This document shows, in pieces, positions 12,246 to 23,435 of a DNA stretch of 64,000 nt. The DNA comes from Xiphophorus maculatus (Eukaryota; Chordata; Actinopteri; Cyprinodontiformes; Poeciliidae), in assembly GCF_002775205.1 (NCBI RefSeq), contig NC_036453.1, positions 15,251,594-15,315,593 on the forward strand. The letters are read 5' to 3'. The notes beneath the pieces are model-generated. The model worked only from the letters and a program-made list of their open reading frames with translations. It made no database searches and had not been told where the DNA came from. How positions within the stretch are numbered: the stretch's first letter is position 1; each line of letters opens with the position of its first letter. The position numbers and the translations under genes are program-made.

Positions 12246-15200
12246 ATGCCTGAGAGTGAGTCTGTTAGCATGCTAACTGTCGGTTAGATAGTGTAGCATC
12301 CTGTAGCTAAAAACAAATCTCTATATAATATAGCAATATGATTATGAATTAAACTCTATAATCCCAGAAACATCTCTGGTTGTTTCAGAATGGGTCCTTT
12401 AATCTCAAAGAGACTCCGTTAGCTCAGACCGTCACCAGACTCCGCTCTTCTTCTGCCGGTTTGAAGCAGTTTTGCGGTTCAGTTTCTCCTCTTCGTTGCT
12501 TTTAAGCTCTTTATCAGGAAGATTAAAACTGAGGACTCGCGGATCATATCGGCATAACTCTCATCATCTGTAGGGTAAATTAGACCAGACAAAAGCAGAT
12601 TACAGTGGCTGGTTCCGTGCAGGCCAGATAAACCGGATTTCTGATCATGATGTGGAACCTCCAGATGTTTCCTCAACGGTCTGGCTTTAGGTCTGACACC
12701 CAGGGCCCGGCTGAGGCGGGCCGGGTTCCTTCTGGAGACTCCAGGCAACTTTCCTTCTCTTTGTGAAACGTGAGAGGAGGTTGATGAGCTGAGCGCCTCA
12801 CTCACTTCTTCTCACTCACTTCTCCTGAGTACACGGAGACCCTCCTGTAGGAGCAGAAGACAGGTGTTCTTAGGTGATCTCACATGTCTTCTGGTTTGTA
12901 GAGCTAGTGGACGCCTCAGTCAAAGGTCAAAGGTTTGTCCTGGGACTGGGGGTCGCGTTTGGTCCTCAGCCCCAGCTTCCTGTTGTTTGGAGGTAAATGT
13001 GTGGCGCCCCTGCTGTCCGCCTGCTGCCTAACATATTGTCTGTCTTGCAGCTGAGAGCTACTCCAACCCTCTGGCCCCTGAGGGCCACGAAGTGGATGAC
13101 CACCGCTCTGCCGCGCAGTGAGTGCTGCTCACACACACACTGCAACACACATCGTCACGGCTCCTGCTGAACTCTGTGTGTGTCTCCTCAGGTCCAAACT
13201 GACCAATGATGACTTCAGGAAGTTGCTGATGACGCCTCGGGCCACGCCCGCCTCGGCTCCACCCACCAAGTCCAGACATCATGAGTGAGTTGGCTCAGAG
13301 AGCAGGAGGAGGTCAAAGGTCAACTGTTTCTGCTGCACCCCTGCTGACGGGGAGCCGTGTGTTTATTTCCCAGAATGCCGAGGGACTACAACGAGGACGA
13401 GGACCCCGCGGCCAGGAGGAGGAAGAAGAAGAGGTCAGAGGTCATGTTCCAGGCTGGTCAGAGTTGGTCCATCTGTCCTCAGCCGTCCTCAGCTGTCCCC
13501 TGTGTGTCCCCTGTCTGTCCCCCTGCAGCTACTACGCCAAGCTGCGGCAGCAGGAGCTGGAGCGGGAGAGAGAGCTGGCTGAGAAGTACCGGGACCGGGC
13601 CCGAGAGCGCCGCGACGGCGTCAACAAGGACTATGAAGAGACCGAGCTCATCAGCACTACGGCCAACTACCGGGCCGTCGGACCCACCGCCGAGGCGTGA
13701 GTACTGCTGCTCCTCCTGGTCCAGGTCCAGGTTCTGGTTCTGGTCTCTACATATAAACCCGCCGTCTCATGTGATCCAGGGACAAGTCTGCAGCAGAGAA
13801 GCGCCGGCAGCTGATCCAGGAGTCCAAGTTCTTGGGTGGTGACATGGAGCACACTCACTTGGTGAAAGGTCTGGACTTCGCTCTGCTGCAGAAGGTCAGG
13901 CTGGGGATCAGGGGTCAGGGGTCAGGCAGGGTCCGCTGGGTCAGCTCTGAATGTGTGTGTCTTCCAGGTGAGAGCTGAGATCACCAGCAAGGAGAAGGAG
14001 GAGGAGGACATGATGGAGAAGGTCCAGAAGGAGACCAAGTAAGACCGGCATGTCCTGCACGGCTAGAACGGGTCAGAACCAGTTCTGATCTGCTCTGTGT
14101 TTAAACAGGAAGGACGTGGAGCCGGAGGAGAAGATCGAGTTCAAGACTCGACTGGGTGAGTCCCCGGTACCAAGGACATGTTCAAGAGTTCAACCCAGGA
14201 GTCCAACTGCTGCTAGGGGTGGACAAACCCGTTACTAGGTGGTCGACCCTGTTGCTAGGGTTGCTGTGATTGGTTGTAGGTGTGAACCTGGAAAGACAGG
14301 TTTACACCTACAACCAATCACAGAGACTTTTATTGGTGGTTCCTCTTGTGTAATGGCAGTTGATAACAGTTTTCTGCAGCATTGGCGCCTCCTGCTGGTG
14401 AGGTGCAGACGTCTGATAACTCTGTCCAGGTAGCTTTGACTTCCTAAGGCTCAGATAACGCAGCAGGTCAGGTCTTGGCTCTGATTGGCTGAAACGTGAA
14501 ACAAAGTAAAACAATAAACCCAATGCGCCGCCCCTCTACTCCAACTGAGTAGGGGGGCTTCTTTACTCAAATTGAAGCTCCGCTCCTTTACTGTTAACAT
14601 CAGCAGCAGCTGTGAAGGCCTGACACACTGCAGGAATCTGAGGGAACATTCAGAGAGAAATCGTTCTGTAGTCGTAAGAGTTTTTTCCCAAATGGTGTCA
14701 CCGGTGGCTGCTGTTAATCCCGTGCTAAAAGTAGCTGCCGTTAGCCTCATGTCCATCCTGAAGCCGTTGTCCCGGGCGTCCCCAGGCAGGAACATCTACC
14801 GCGTGGCGTTCCGGTCGGGCGTCCAGGAGAGGAACGAGCTCTTCCTGCCCGGCAGGATGGCCTACGTGGTCGACCTGGATGACGAGTTCACCGACACCGA
14901 CATCCCCACCACCCTGATCCGCAGCAAGGCCGACTGCCCCAGCATGGAGGTCAGACACGTCCCCACAGAAACACTGCTGTCCCTCTGTCTCCCTCTGTGT
15001 CCTCACGCTGTCCTCTTGCTGTCCCAGGCTCAGACGACTCTCACCACCAACGACATCGTGATCTCCAAGCTGACCCAGATCCTGTCCTACCTGAGACAGG
15101 GGACACGCCACAAGAAGATGAAGAAGAAGGATAAAGGTTGGACTCACTTGCAGCCTGTGTCCCCTGTTCTTGTCCCCTTCCTAACGTGTCTCTGTTTCAG

Positions 15201-15835
15201 GTAAACTGGATGACAAGCGAGCTCCTGAAGCTGATCTCAGGTGGGTTGTCCTTCACCGTCTCTGTCCCCACGCCCGGCTGTCCGAGTAACGCCTCCACTC
15301 CTCTTTCAGCATCTTTGACGACATCGGGGACTACATCCCGTCCGCCACGTCCAAACCCAAAGACAAAGAGCGCCACCGGGGACGAGACGAAGACAGCAAG
15401 AACAGAAGACACGCCTACTTTGAGAAACCGCGCGGAGACGAACACCCGCTGATAGATGTAGACACGGGTAGGTGTCCCCCACTCTGACCCAGACTGACCA
15501 GCTGATGGGTAACCTATCCATCTGTCTGTCCCCTGTCCTCCAGCTCCTGGGTCGATCAAAGACCAGATCAAGATGATCAATGAGAAGTTTGGAGCAGCAG
15601 CCAACCAGTGGCAGAACCAGGAACCATATCCTTATTTACTGGGACTTCCTGTCTGACTCTGATCCGGTTCTGAATGGTACCATGAGTCCAGTTTTCAGCC
15701 TTAACTGGTGTTTACTGGTTCCCAGAGGAGGGACTCCAGTAAGGAACAGCTGGGAGATTTCTTTGGAGGATCCAACTCCTATGCAGAGTGTTACCCAGCA
15801 ACGTGAGACACACATGCACACACACCCCCCCCCCC

Positions 15836-15866
<31 letters not shown>

Positions 15867-16641
15867 ACATGCTGAGCCAGGTGTGTCCTGACCTGAGGAC
15901 CAGCCGCTGTCCCCTCTGATCAGGTGTGTCTCTGCAGGATGGATGACCTGGCGGTGGACAGCGATGAGGAGGTGGACTACAGCAAGATGGACCAGGTGGG
16001 TAGTTCTCCCAGCATGCCTTGCTGCTGGCGGCATGGGGTTGGAGGTGATGGCCTGTGGTTCTGTTCCAGGGTAACAAGAAGGGTCCGCTGGGCCGCTGGG
16101 ACTTCGACACCCAGGAGGAGTACTCTGATTACATGAACAACAAGGAGGCTCTGCCCAAGTAGGCCGGCTGCTCCCTCAGCGCTGACTGGCAGGCGCCAGG
16201 CTGCTGCTGCTGACGCTGATGTTTGTCCCCGCAGGGCCGCCTTCCAGTACGGCATCAAGATGTCTGAAGGCAGGAAGACGCGGCGCTTCAAGGAGACCAA
16301 TGAGAAGGCAGAGCTGGACCGCCAGTGGAAGAAGATCAGCGCGGTGAGTCTGATGAAGGCTAGAGTCTGGTTGAAGCTCCTTCCTTCTGCTCTGGAGGCT
16401 AAACTCTCTGTTCTGATGCAGATCATCGAGAAGAGGAAGAAGATGGAGGCTGATGGGTAACTACTTCCTGTTTACTGCTTCCTGCTTTCCACTTTTTGTT
16501 TTCTCCTTCCTGTTTACTTCTCCTTGTTTTCTCCTTTCTGTTTACTCCTTTTTGTTTCCTCCTTCCTGTTTTGTGTCTATTGTCTATAAAACATTATCCG
16601 GTTGTTTTTCCAGTGTCGATGTTAAAAGACCAAAGTATTGA
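12246..16641 (+). CDS. ik: IK cytokine / RED spliceosome protein
   Basis: Nuclear protein of the spliceosomal B complex (RED, partner of SMU1), also needed for mitotic checkpoint function. Nineteen coding exons: 12246-12255, 13051-13117, 13192-13284, 13374-13433, 13529-13696, 13780-13894, 13968-14038, 14109-14155, 14786-14949, 15028-15136, 15201-15240, 15310-15467, 15544-15625, 15716-15802, 15938-15995, 16070-16158, 16235-16343, 16422-16456, 16614-16641; 529 residues (human 557). Near-identical blocks include YSNPLAPEGHEVDD, KLTNDDFRKLLMTPRA, MPRDYNEDEDPAARRRKKK, the RED-N core ISTTANYRAVGPTAEA, NELFLPGRMAYVVDLDDEF, LGRWDFDTQEEYSDYMNNKE and the end VKRPKY. The RED/RE repeat after IFDDIGDY, long in human, is only a short charged stretch here, which explains the shorter length. 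The first coding exon has only 10 bases. Intron 15626-15715 is U12-type. Polyadenylation signal at 16767-16772. Confidence 0.97.
12256..13050 (+). other. ik intron 1
   Basis: First and longest ik intron. It begins GTGAGT and ends in tcttgcag. No other gene, repeat array or mobile element is recognised; the open frames in it lack similarity to known proteins. Confidence 0.6.
14264..14323. repeat. Near-perfect hairpin, 27-bp arms, 6-nt loop, in ik intron 8
   Basis: Arms 14264-14290 and 14297-14323 are reverse complements with a single mismatch, around the loop gaaaga. The arm starts ctgtgattggttgtaggtgt. In RNA it would be a 27-bp stem. There is no terminal structure or target duplication like a transposon's. 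Confidence 0.92.
15626..15715 (+). other. U12-type AT-AC intron of ik
   Basis: Between coding exons 13 and 14. The 5' end is ATATCCTT, the exact U12 AT-AC donor. The branch-site motif CCTTAAC lies at 15699-15705 and the 3' end is AC at 15714-15715, about 11 bases after the branch A, the short spacing typical of U12 introns. Only this AC joins the exons in frame (NQEP, then GSQRRDSSKEQLGDFF); the nearby CAG at 15721-15723 would shift the frame. Confidence 0.93.
15825..15868. repeat. Poly-C tract (28 C) and (CA)n in ik intron 14
   Basis: A run of 28 C at 15825-15852, joined to (CA)8. Such tracts are error-prone in sequencing, so the exact length is uncertain. Confidence 0.9.
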
Positions 16642-17740
16642 AGACCTGCTGAAGTTCTGCTCTCTGACCCGTACTGACCTGTTGTTAGGAACCATAAACA
16701 CACAGTCTATTGTCATGCAAACAAGATTTATCCTGATTATTGTATCTGTTATTGTTGTGATTTCCCAATAAAACCATCAGATCCCAGTTTGTCTCACTGG
16801 TTTGATGTTCCGGACCTTCTAGGCTTGTGTAGCAGGAGATTGGGACAAGGGATGGACTGAGGAAGGTTCTGGTCTCCAGCGATCCTGAGGCGAGTCCACT
16901 CTGGGCCGGCCAGCAGAACTTGGACTCTCCTTCTAAGATAGAATCGTTTTGAACCAGTTCTCTGATGGTTCTGGGCTGGTTCTGAATGAAGTGTAGTATC
17001 TGATGGCTTGCAGGGGGCAGTGCTGCTCTGAGCTCAAAGTTCTGGTTCTGGTTCCATAGCACAAACTGAACAGGACAAGTATGCACTGGGTTGAACCCAT
17101 GGTTATTTACCACAGCAGGAAACAATGAAAGGTTTGATCTTTATTTCCTTGCCAAACTGGAAACAATAAACCGTAAAAAAAAAAAAAAAAAAAACGTCCA
17201 AGCTTCGGACATTGGACTTCTCTTGCTGTGTGCGACAAACTGGCGAACTGTCCAGGGTGTACCCCGCCTCTCGCCCGAAACGTTCGCTGGAGATGGGCAC
17301 CAGCACCTCCCGACACCACCAGGGACAAGAGTGTACAGAAAATTGATGGACTTCTCTTGCCTGCGTTGGAGACATCAGCTCAGTGATGTAACTTTTACAG
17401 GATGTTTGGTTTGACAAACAGTCCCCCCCCCCACCCACATACACAGAGGCTTCTACGGATTACAAATCCAGTATTACACACGCACGGGTATTTTGAGACT
17501 ATTTTATCTTCATAGAGAAACAGTTATATTAATATAATAATTAGCGCATCCATTTATGCTGACTGGATTTAATGACGTCAGTCAACAGTTAGGGTTCAAG
17601 CTTTAAATGGATATATAACTGTAACTCTATACTGGTACATTTAGGCATTTTCTCCCTGTATTATACCTGAAACTTCATAAATGACAGAACACGTGAAAAA
17701 ATAATGCTCTAAAAATAAACAATGAACACGTTTCCTCCTG
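16642..17740. other. ik 3' UTR and intergenic region to chm
   Basis: Polyadenylation signal AATAAA at 16767-16772. The remainder holds a LINE-like tail (17174-17360), a run of C at about 17425-17434 and AT-rich sequence. No gene seen. Confidence 0.6.
17174..17360 (+). mobile_element. Non-LTR retroposon 3' tail fragment
   Basis: A run of about 20 A is followed by sequence with the word tgtccagggtgtaccccgcc, then ctggagatgggcaccagcac and acaagagtgtacagaaaatt, ending in gatgga. This conserved tail is shared by many fish RTE-like LINEs and their SINEs. A second, diverged copy is at 60960-61070. Exact family not resolved. Confidence 0.6.
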
Positions 17741-17750
17741 GTCACATGAC
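17741..17750. promoter_or_regulatory. Palindromic E-box-like site in front of chm
   Basis: GTCACATGAC, 18 bases before the chm ATG. It is one base from GTCACGTGAC, the USF/MiT-TFE (CLEAR) site found near lysosomal and membrane-traffic genes. Position in the 5' UTR or core promoter is inferred, not shown. Confidence 0.35.
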
Positions 17751-17768
17751 CGTGTTTTTTCTGCCAAC

Positions 17769-20700
17769 ATGGCTACCGAGGACCTGCCGTCTGATTTTGA
17801 CATCGTCATTTTGGGCACAGGTAGGCGCTAACCTGGATGTTGTGACGTAATCTGGCTTGGGTCTTGTGTCGTAATAAGTTCTGGTTCTGGCTCGATCCAA
17901 ACCATCCCCAAAGACCGATGTAAACCAGTCTGAACCAGACCAGGAGCTGCACTTAGCCAAGCCGTTAGCTATAGGCTAACAGTCAATGCATTTTCAATGA
18001 CAGCGGCTAGAAGCTAACGGTTAGCTGCTAGATGGAAGAAGTAAGATAAACACTACTACTACTACTAATAACAATAATAATAATATTAATTGTAATAGTA
18101 ATAATGTAGTAACGAGGCTGAAAGTGACAAGAAAGAAGAGAAGCAAAAAAGGACTACAAAACTGAGCTAGCTTTAGCTAGCTGAGGCTAGCAGCTGCTCA
18201 GGCTGGTGGGTGTGTCAGATCATCGGTAGTAAACAATGTTTATGGTCAGCAGCAAATCAATAATCACTCTTATCATCATTGCTCCTCTTTATTAGAACTG
18301 AAACGCTGATTGGTTCCAGATTAATCAGAATCAGAACCTGGAACAGGACCCCCACCCACAGACTCAGCAGAACACCAGTGTGCTTACTGGTTACTGGTCA
18401 CTACAGAACCTCCACATGAGAGCCGTCATGTGGAGGTTCTGTAGAAACCCGGTTGTGTTCCTGGAGGTTCTGATCTGGAGGTTCTGCTGGGTCTAATAAA
18501 GTTCTGGTCCAGACTCTTCTGGTTTTGTTAAGTAGAACCCAGATGTTCTCCTCTTCAGAATGAAGCTTGCTGCTGAGAGGCGTTCACCAACATGCCTGAA
18601 TTAAAACATCTTCAGTTGTTTTTACTCCAGAGGAAAAGTTCATTTCACTGTTTATATTAATTTAATAAACAACAGAGCTGCACAGAGACTGAGCCCCGTG
18701 CTTTGACTAGGACACAAGGGAGGTCTGTGGGGATTGTGTGCTATGTGGTTCTGGGTCCGGATAGAAAAGAACTGAGGCGGGCCTCCTTTATCCCCTCCTG
18801 TCATCGATTCTGAATGTTAGATGATGAATCTGTATCGGTTATTGATTGATCAGGTTTGGCTGAGTCGGTGGTGGCAGCTGCCTGTTCGAGGGTCGGACAA
18901 CGAGTTCTCCACCTGGACAGGTGAGCTCCAGCCTGCCTTAGGTCAATGTCTACTTAATGATCAATCAGGTCATTGATTATCACCAATAATATCACCCGGG
19001 AGGGCTTTTATTGTGAAAGGCTTCCGTTTGTGTCCTCAGGAGGAGCTACTATGCCGCGAACTGGGCTAGCTTCACCTTCAACGGCCTGCTCACCTGGATC
19101 CAGGAGCAGAACGTGAGATTATTGGTTATTGATCATATGATCAGTGATTATTGATCTTCAGCTGACTGATTTGTGTGTCTTGGTAGGAGGAGCCAAAGCC
19201 AGAGGAGGTCAGGGATTGGTCAGGTCTAACGGAGGAAGGGGAGGAGCTAATTCACCTGTCACAGGCAGACTCCGCCTCCATCACCAACCTGCAGGTGTTC
19301 AGCTACGCCAGGTAAGCTACGCCCCCTGCCTCCACCTGTGGGCTGGGACGACTTGTGAGCTGTTTACATCTCCCCAGTGAGGAAGAGGAGGAGGAGGAAG
19401 CTGCAAACACCACAGAAGAAGAGAAAGCAGCTGATGAAGAAGTGGTTAAAGAGTCGTCAGAGACAGAATCTGCAGGTGGGACCTCATCGATACTCATTCT
19501 CTGTTATTGATCAGCATCTGGATTAACAACTCACATGTTCAGACTCAAAGGAGGAAGAGGAGGAAAAGGAGGGAGCTGGGGAGGAAGAGGAACAGGTGAG
19601 GAAAAGTCAGTGCATTAACCAGGTGTGATCATGTGACACTAACTGTTATCAACCAATCACAGGCCAATCAGGCCGAAGGGGAGGAGCCAGAGGCTGACCA
19701 GCCACACCCCTCTTCTCCTGGCCAATCAGAGCCAAGCAGGGAGAAGATCAGTTACGCCCAGCTGGTGAAGGAAGGCCGGAGGTTCAACATCGACCTGGTC
19801 TCCAAGGTAAACACAGCTGTGATGTCATCATTTGGACAGCAGGAGTAGCAGCTAATGATGTGACACACTAAGCCCCTCCCCCTCCTCAGCTCATGTTTTC
19901 TCGTGGCTCATTGGTTGATCTGCTCATCAAGTCAAACGTCAGCCGCTACGCCGAGTTCAAGAACGTCACCAGGATCCTCACCTATCGCCACGGCAACATA
20001 GAGCAGGTTGGGTTTTGGTCTGCCATCCTCCTGCTAGGCTCTCTACTGACCTGTGACCTCTGACCCCTGCCAGGTGCCGTGCAGCAGAGCAGATGTGTTT
20101 GCGAGTCGCCAGCTGTCGGTAGTGGAAAAGAGGAAGTTGATGCGCTTCTTGACTTCCTGTGTGGAGGAGACGGAGGAGCAGACAGGTGACTACTACCTCT
20201 CCTCCTGATGACATCATCAACTGTTCAGCCTGAGGCATTGTGGGTAATGCAATCTTCTGCCTTCAGCATACCACGGTCGGCCATATTTGGAGTTCCTGCG
20301 GGACCAGCAGCTGGGGGACAATCTGCAGCACTTCCTGCTTCACTCCATCGCCATGGTAGCCGAAGACACACCCACAGAGGAAGGTCTTGCCTCGACACGT
20401 CACTTCCTGCGCAGCCTGGGTCGCTACGGCAACACTCCCTTCCTGTTTCCTGTGTACGGCCTTGGAGAGATCCCCCAGTGCTTCTGCAGGTGAGAACCAA
20501 CTGTTCCCATGACGACGACGCCACAGGTGGAAGGGAGGGAGGTTCTGCTCCGACCCGGTACTGCTCGGCAGACATCAGTGCTTGTTCTGCTTGATTTTAA
20601 AGTTCTGGTCCGACCTTCTTGGGAGGTTCTGGTTCTGTTGGGTCGGGTTTGATCAGCTGGTACTGCCTCCAACCACAAGCTGGACAGTGTTTGTTTGCAG

Positions 20701-22691
20701 TTGGGATGTTACAGAAGAGAAGGGGCGTGGCTAGACAGACAGCTACCTCTGATTGGACGGCATTAGAAGCCAGTAGAATTGTGGTTCTGACGCTCTGACC
20801 CGGTGTCGTTGCAGGATGAGCGCCGTGTTCGGAGGGATCTACTGCCTCAGACATTCTGTCCATTGTCTCATCGTGGACCGGGACGCCAACAGGTAACCAT
20901 GGTAACCGCACCAACCAGAGTCATGGGACGGTTTGGACCGGTAGAGGCCCGTTTGGGTCAGAACCAGCATGTTCGGTAGTGTTCGGTCCTGCTCCGGCCT
21001 GCTCTGACCCTGTTCTCAAAGAGCGGACCTGGTTTGACCTTTGACCCGACTCACCTGTAATGAGCCCCAGGTCCAATCAGAACCACTCAGAAGTCAAACC
21101 TCAACCCAGTTCTGCTCCATGAGGGTGCAGAGGGGAAGAGGTCAAAGGGCACAACCCCATCCAAATGGGCCATGGTTCGGGTTCTGGTCCAACTGATGCT
21201 TTGTAACATCACTTCCTGTTGCAGGTGCAAGGCGGTGATCGACAGCCGAGGACAGCGAATAAGCTGCAGCCACGTTGTCATGGAGACCAGTTACCTGGAC
21301 AGGAGCAAGGTGGCCACACCCCCCAGGTGAGTTCAGTGAGACCATAGAGCACCTGGTGATGATGATGATAATGATGATGATGGTGATGGTGTGTGTCTCC
21401 AGGTTCCTGAGCCGAGCCGTCCTCATCACCGACTCCTCAGTCCTTCCCTCAGAGTCGAACCAGCAGGTAACCCCTCCATCAGCAGGTAGTCCCCAAACCC
21501 CCCGCCCCCTCATCAGCAGGTAATCCCCTAATATGGGGAGGTAACCTCTCCCCATCCCTCTATTAGCAGGTAACCCCGCCCCTATCCACACTGCTGGATC
21601 TTGATTGGAGCAGTAAACAGGAGTAGGAGCTTAGCCATCTCACCTGTGTGTGTGCAGATTTCCATGGTAACGGTTCCCCCTGAAGGAGGAAGTCCTGCAG
21701 TGAAGATGGTGGAGCTCAGCTCGTCCTCCATGACCTGCATCCCTGGAACCTGTGAGTGGGCGGGGTTCATCAGGTTGCCATAGAGATGGCCACAGGCTCT
21801 AATTGGTTTCCTGTTTCAGATCTGGTCCACCTCACCTGTCGGTCGGTTGGCTCTGCCCACCAGGACCTATCGCCGTTGGTAACCAGGATGTTCAGAACCA
21901 CAGAGTCTCAGGAGGAAGGTGAGAAGCAGAACTGAGGAGGAGGAGGCAACACAGGTCCGGTTTCCTCCCCTTCTTCTGTGGTGTAATGGCCATGTTGGTG
22001 GTAATGAGGAAGGCCTCTGGCCCCGCCTACCTTTGCCCGGCCTTCCCTGACCCCGCCTCATCTGGCCCAATCTCCTGATGTTGTCCCTTTGTCCCCAGAC
22101 CGGCGTCCCTCTGTCCTCTGGAGTCTGTATTTCAACATGGCAGACGGCATGGCGTCGCAGGTCGAAGGTCAGCCACTGCCTTCTAACGTCCACATTTGCC
22201 ACGGTCCAGACAGTGCTCTGGGACACGAAGACGCTGTCCAACAGGTGAGACACCTAGGGTCTCCTGGTCCTCACAGGTGGTATTGTGTTAAGGGTTATCA
22301 TGGCCTCCAGCTCTTCTTCTTCTGTTGTTTTCAGGCAGCTTCCATCTTCCAGAGGATCCTCCCAGAGGAGGAGTTCTGTCCTCCGGCACCCAACCCAGAG
22401 GACATTGTCTACGACGGAGACAACTCGTCCACTGGAGAGGACAGGGGAGACATGGGCCAAGACGATGGGCAGAACCCAGAGCAGAACCAGAACCAGGAGA
22501 ACCCAGACCCAGAGCAGAACCAGAACCAGGAGAACAGGAACCAGAACCAGGAGAACCCAGACCCAGAGCAGAACCAGAACCAGGAGAACAGGAACCAGAA
22601 CCAGGAGAACCCAGACCAAGAGCAGAACCAGAACCAGGGGAACCCGGAGCTGCAGAGGGTTGGACCTGAGGAATCTCCATCTTCATCCTGA
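17769..22691 (+). CDS. chm: Rab escort protein 1/2 (choroideremia protein)
   Basis: Chaperone that presents newly made Rab GTPases to Rab geranylgeranyl transferase; cytosolic. Exons: 17769-17820, 18854-18920, 19040-19112, 19187-19311, 19378-19475, 19543-19595, 19663-19806, 19890-20006, 20074-20185, 20267-20489, 20815-20892, 21225-21326, 21403-21466, 21658-21751, 21820-21918, 22099-22244, 22335-22691; 667 residues (human REP-1 653). The N-terminus [20 protein letters not shown] is the GDI/REP FAD-like motif; [16 protein letters not shown] follows, then an acidic linker (exons 5-7, runs of Glu) typical of REP and absent from GDI, then [32 protein letters not shown] and [14 protein letters not shown]. 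The intron-rich structure matches CHM rather than the intronless CHML. The last exon carries a repeat-derived tail. Polyadenylation signal at 22762-22767. Confidence 0.95.
17821..18853 (+). other. chm intron 1
   Basis: First and longest chm intron. It contains a (CTA/ATA)n microrepeat near 18050-18090, a GCTAGC-rich patch at 18160-18195 and the perfect hairpin at 18401-18444. No other gene is recognised. Confidence 0.6.
18401..18444. repeat. Perfect hairpin, 19-bp arms, 6-nt loop, in chm intron 1
   Basis: Arms 18401-18419 (ctacagaacctccacatga) and 18426-18444 are exact reverse complements around the loop gagccg. It would fold into a stable RNA stem in the chm pre-mRNA. Confidence 0.95.
22469..22640 (+). 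repeat. Coding minisatellite in the last chm exon
   Basis: Tandem units of cagaaccagaaccaggagaa and variants, about 21 and 33 bp long, translate to repeats such as [11 protein letters not shown] and [14 protein letters not shown]. All units are multiples of three. The repeat lies after the conserved REP fold, in the flexible C-terminal tail, and is built from the CAGAACC word that is abundant all over the window. Confidence 0.9.
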
Positions 22692-22886
22692 AATCTTCTA
22701 GAACCAGCACCGGGTCAAACTTTCTGCTGGCTTACTTTGTTCTGTTTCAATGTTTTGTCTCAATAAAGTTTCATTATGAATCCAGAAACACCAGCAGGTC
22801 AGGTGTTTACATACCCATCAGCCTCTCAGCGCATATTGGACCAGTACTGACATAAATAATAACATGCATGCATACATATAGCCGCA

Positions 22887-22940
22887 ATGCGCCTGCGCAG
22901 TTGTACAGTCACTTCCCGGAAGTGACGAAGCGAAAGTAAA
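22887..22940 (+). promoter_or_regulatory. Candidate GIMAP promoter: NRF-1-like, ETS palindrome, ISRE-like
   Basis: Within 55 bp lie atgcgcctgcgcag (22887-22900, NRF-1-like), GTCACTTCCCGGAAGTGAC (22908-22926, two back-to-back ETS GGAA cores), and gaagcgaaagtaaa (22927-22940, one base short of the interferon-response pattern GAAANNGAAA). A probable 5' UTR exon ends with the donor AACAG|GTGAGT near 23002. Roles are inferred from motif shape only. Confidence 0.45.
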
Positions 22941-23435
22941 TCCCTTCAGAAAGTTAACTCAGCTGCGGCTTCTAAGTTGTGTGAATCGTTTAACCTGAAC
23001 AGGTGAGTCCGCTCTGGTTGGGTTGTGATGTCAGAGTTCCGAACCTGCACGGTGCTGTTCGGCCCGGGTGAGGTTTGGACCTGAGCTCGTTACCAGCCTG
23101 GTTTTGGAGCTGCAGCTCAGGCGGTTGTAGGTTCTGCTCTCTGATTGGTTCTGATGAGTTCAGCTGTCAGTTTAAACGGAACCAGGAATGAGTGGGATCT
23201 TGAGTAGTTCAGATTCGGGTTCGGTTCTGGACCAGAACCACAGCTAAGCGCTGATTTCTGCTCCGGTTCTGTAGCTTCACTCCCTGGACCCGGATGGATG
23301 AGACCTGAGGGAAAAGAAGAGGAGGCCACCGACCCATCGGTCCCAGTCCCGCTGCGTCGGTCCATCATGGCTCCGATGGTTCTGTTGCGGCTCTCACCAG
23401 CAGAACTCTAACCCGAACCATTCAGACAGTCCAGC

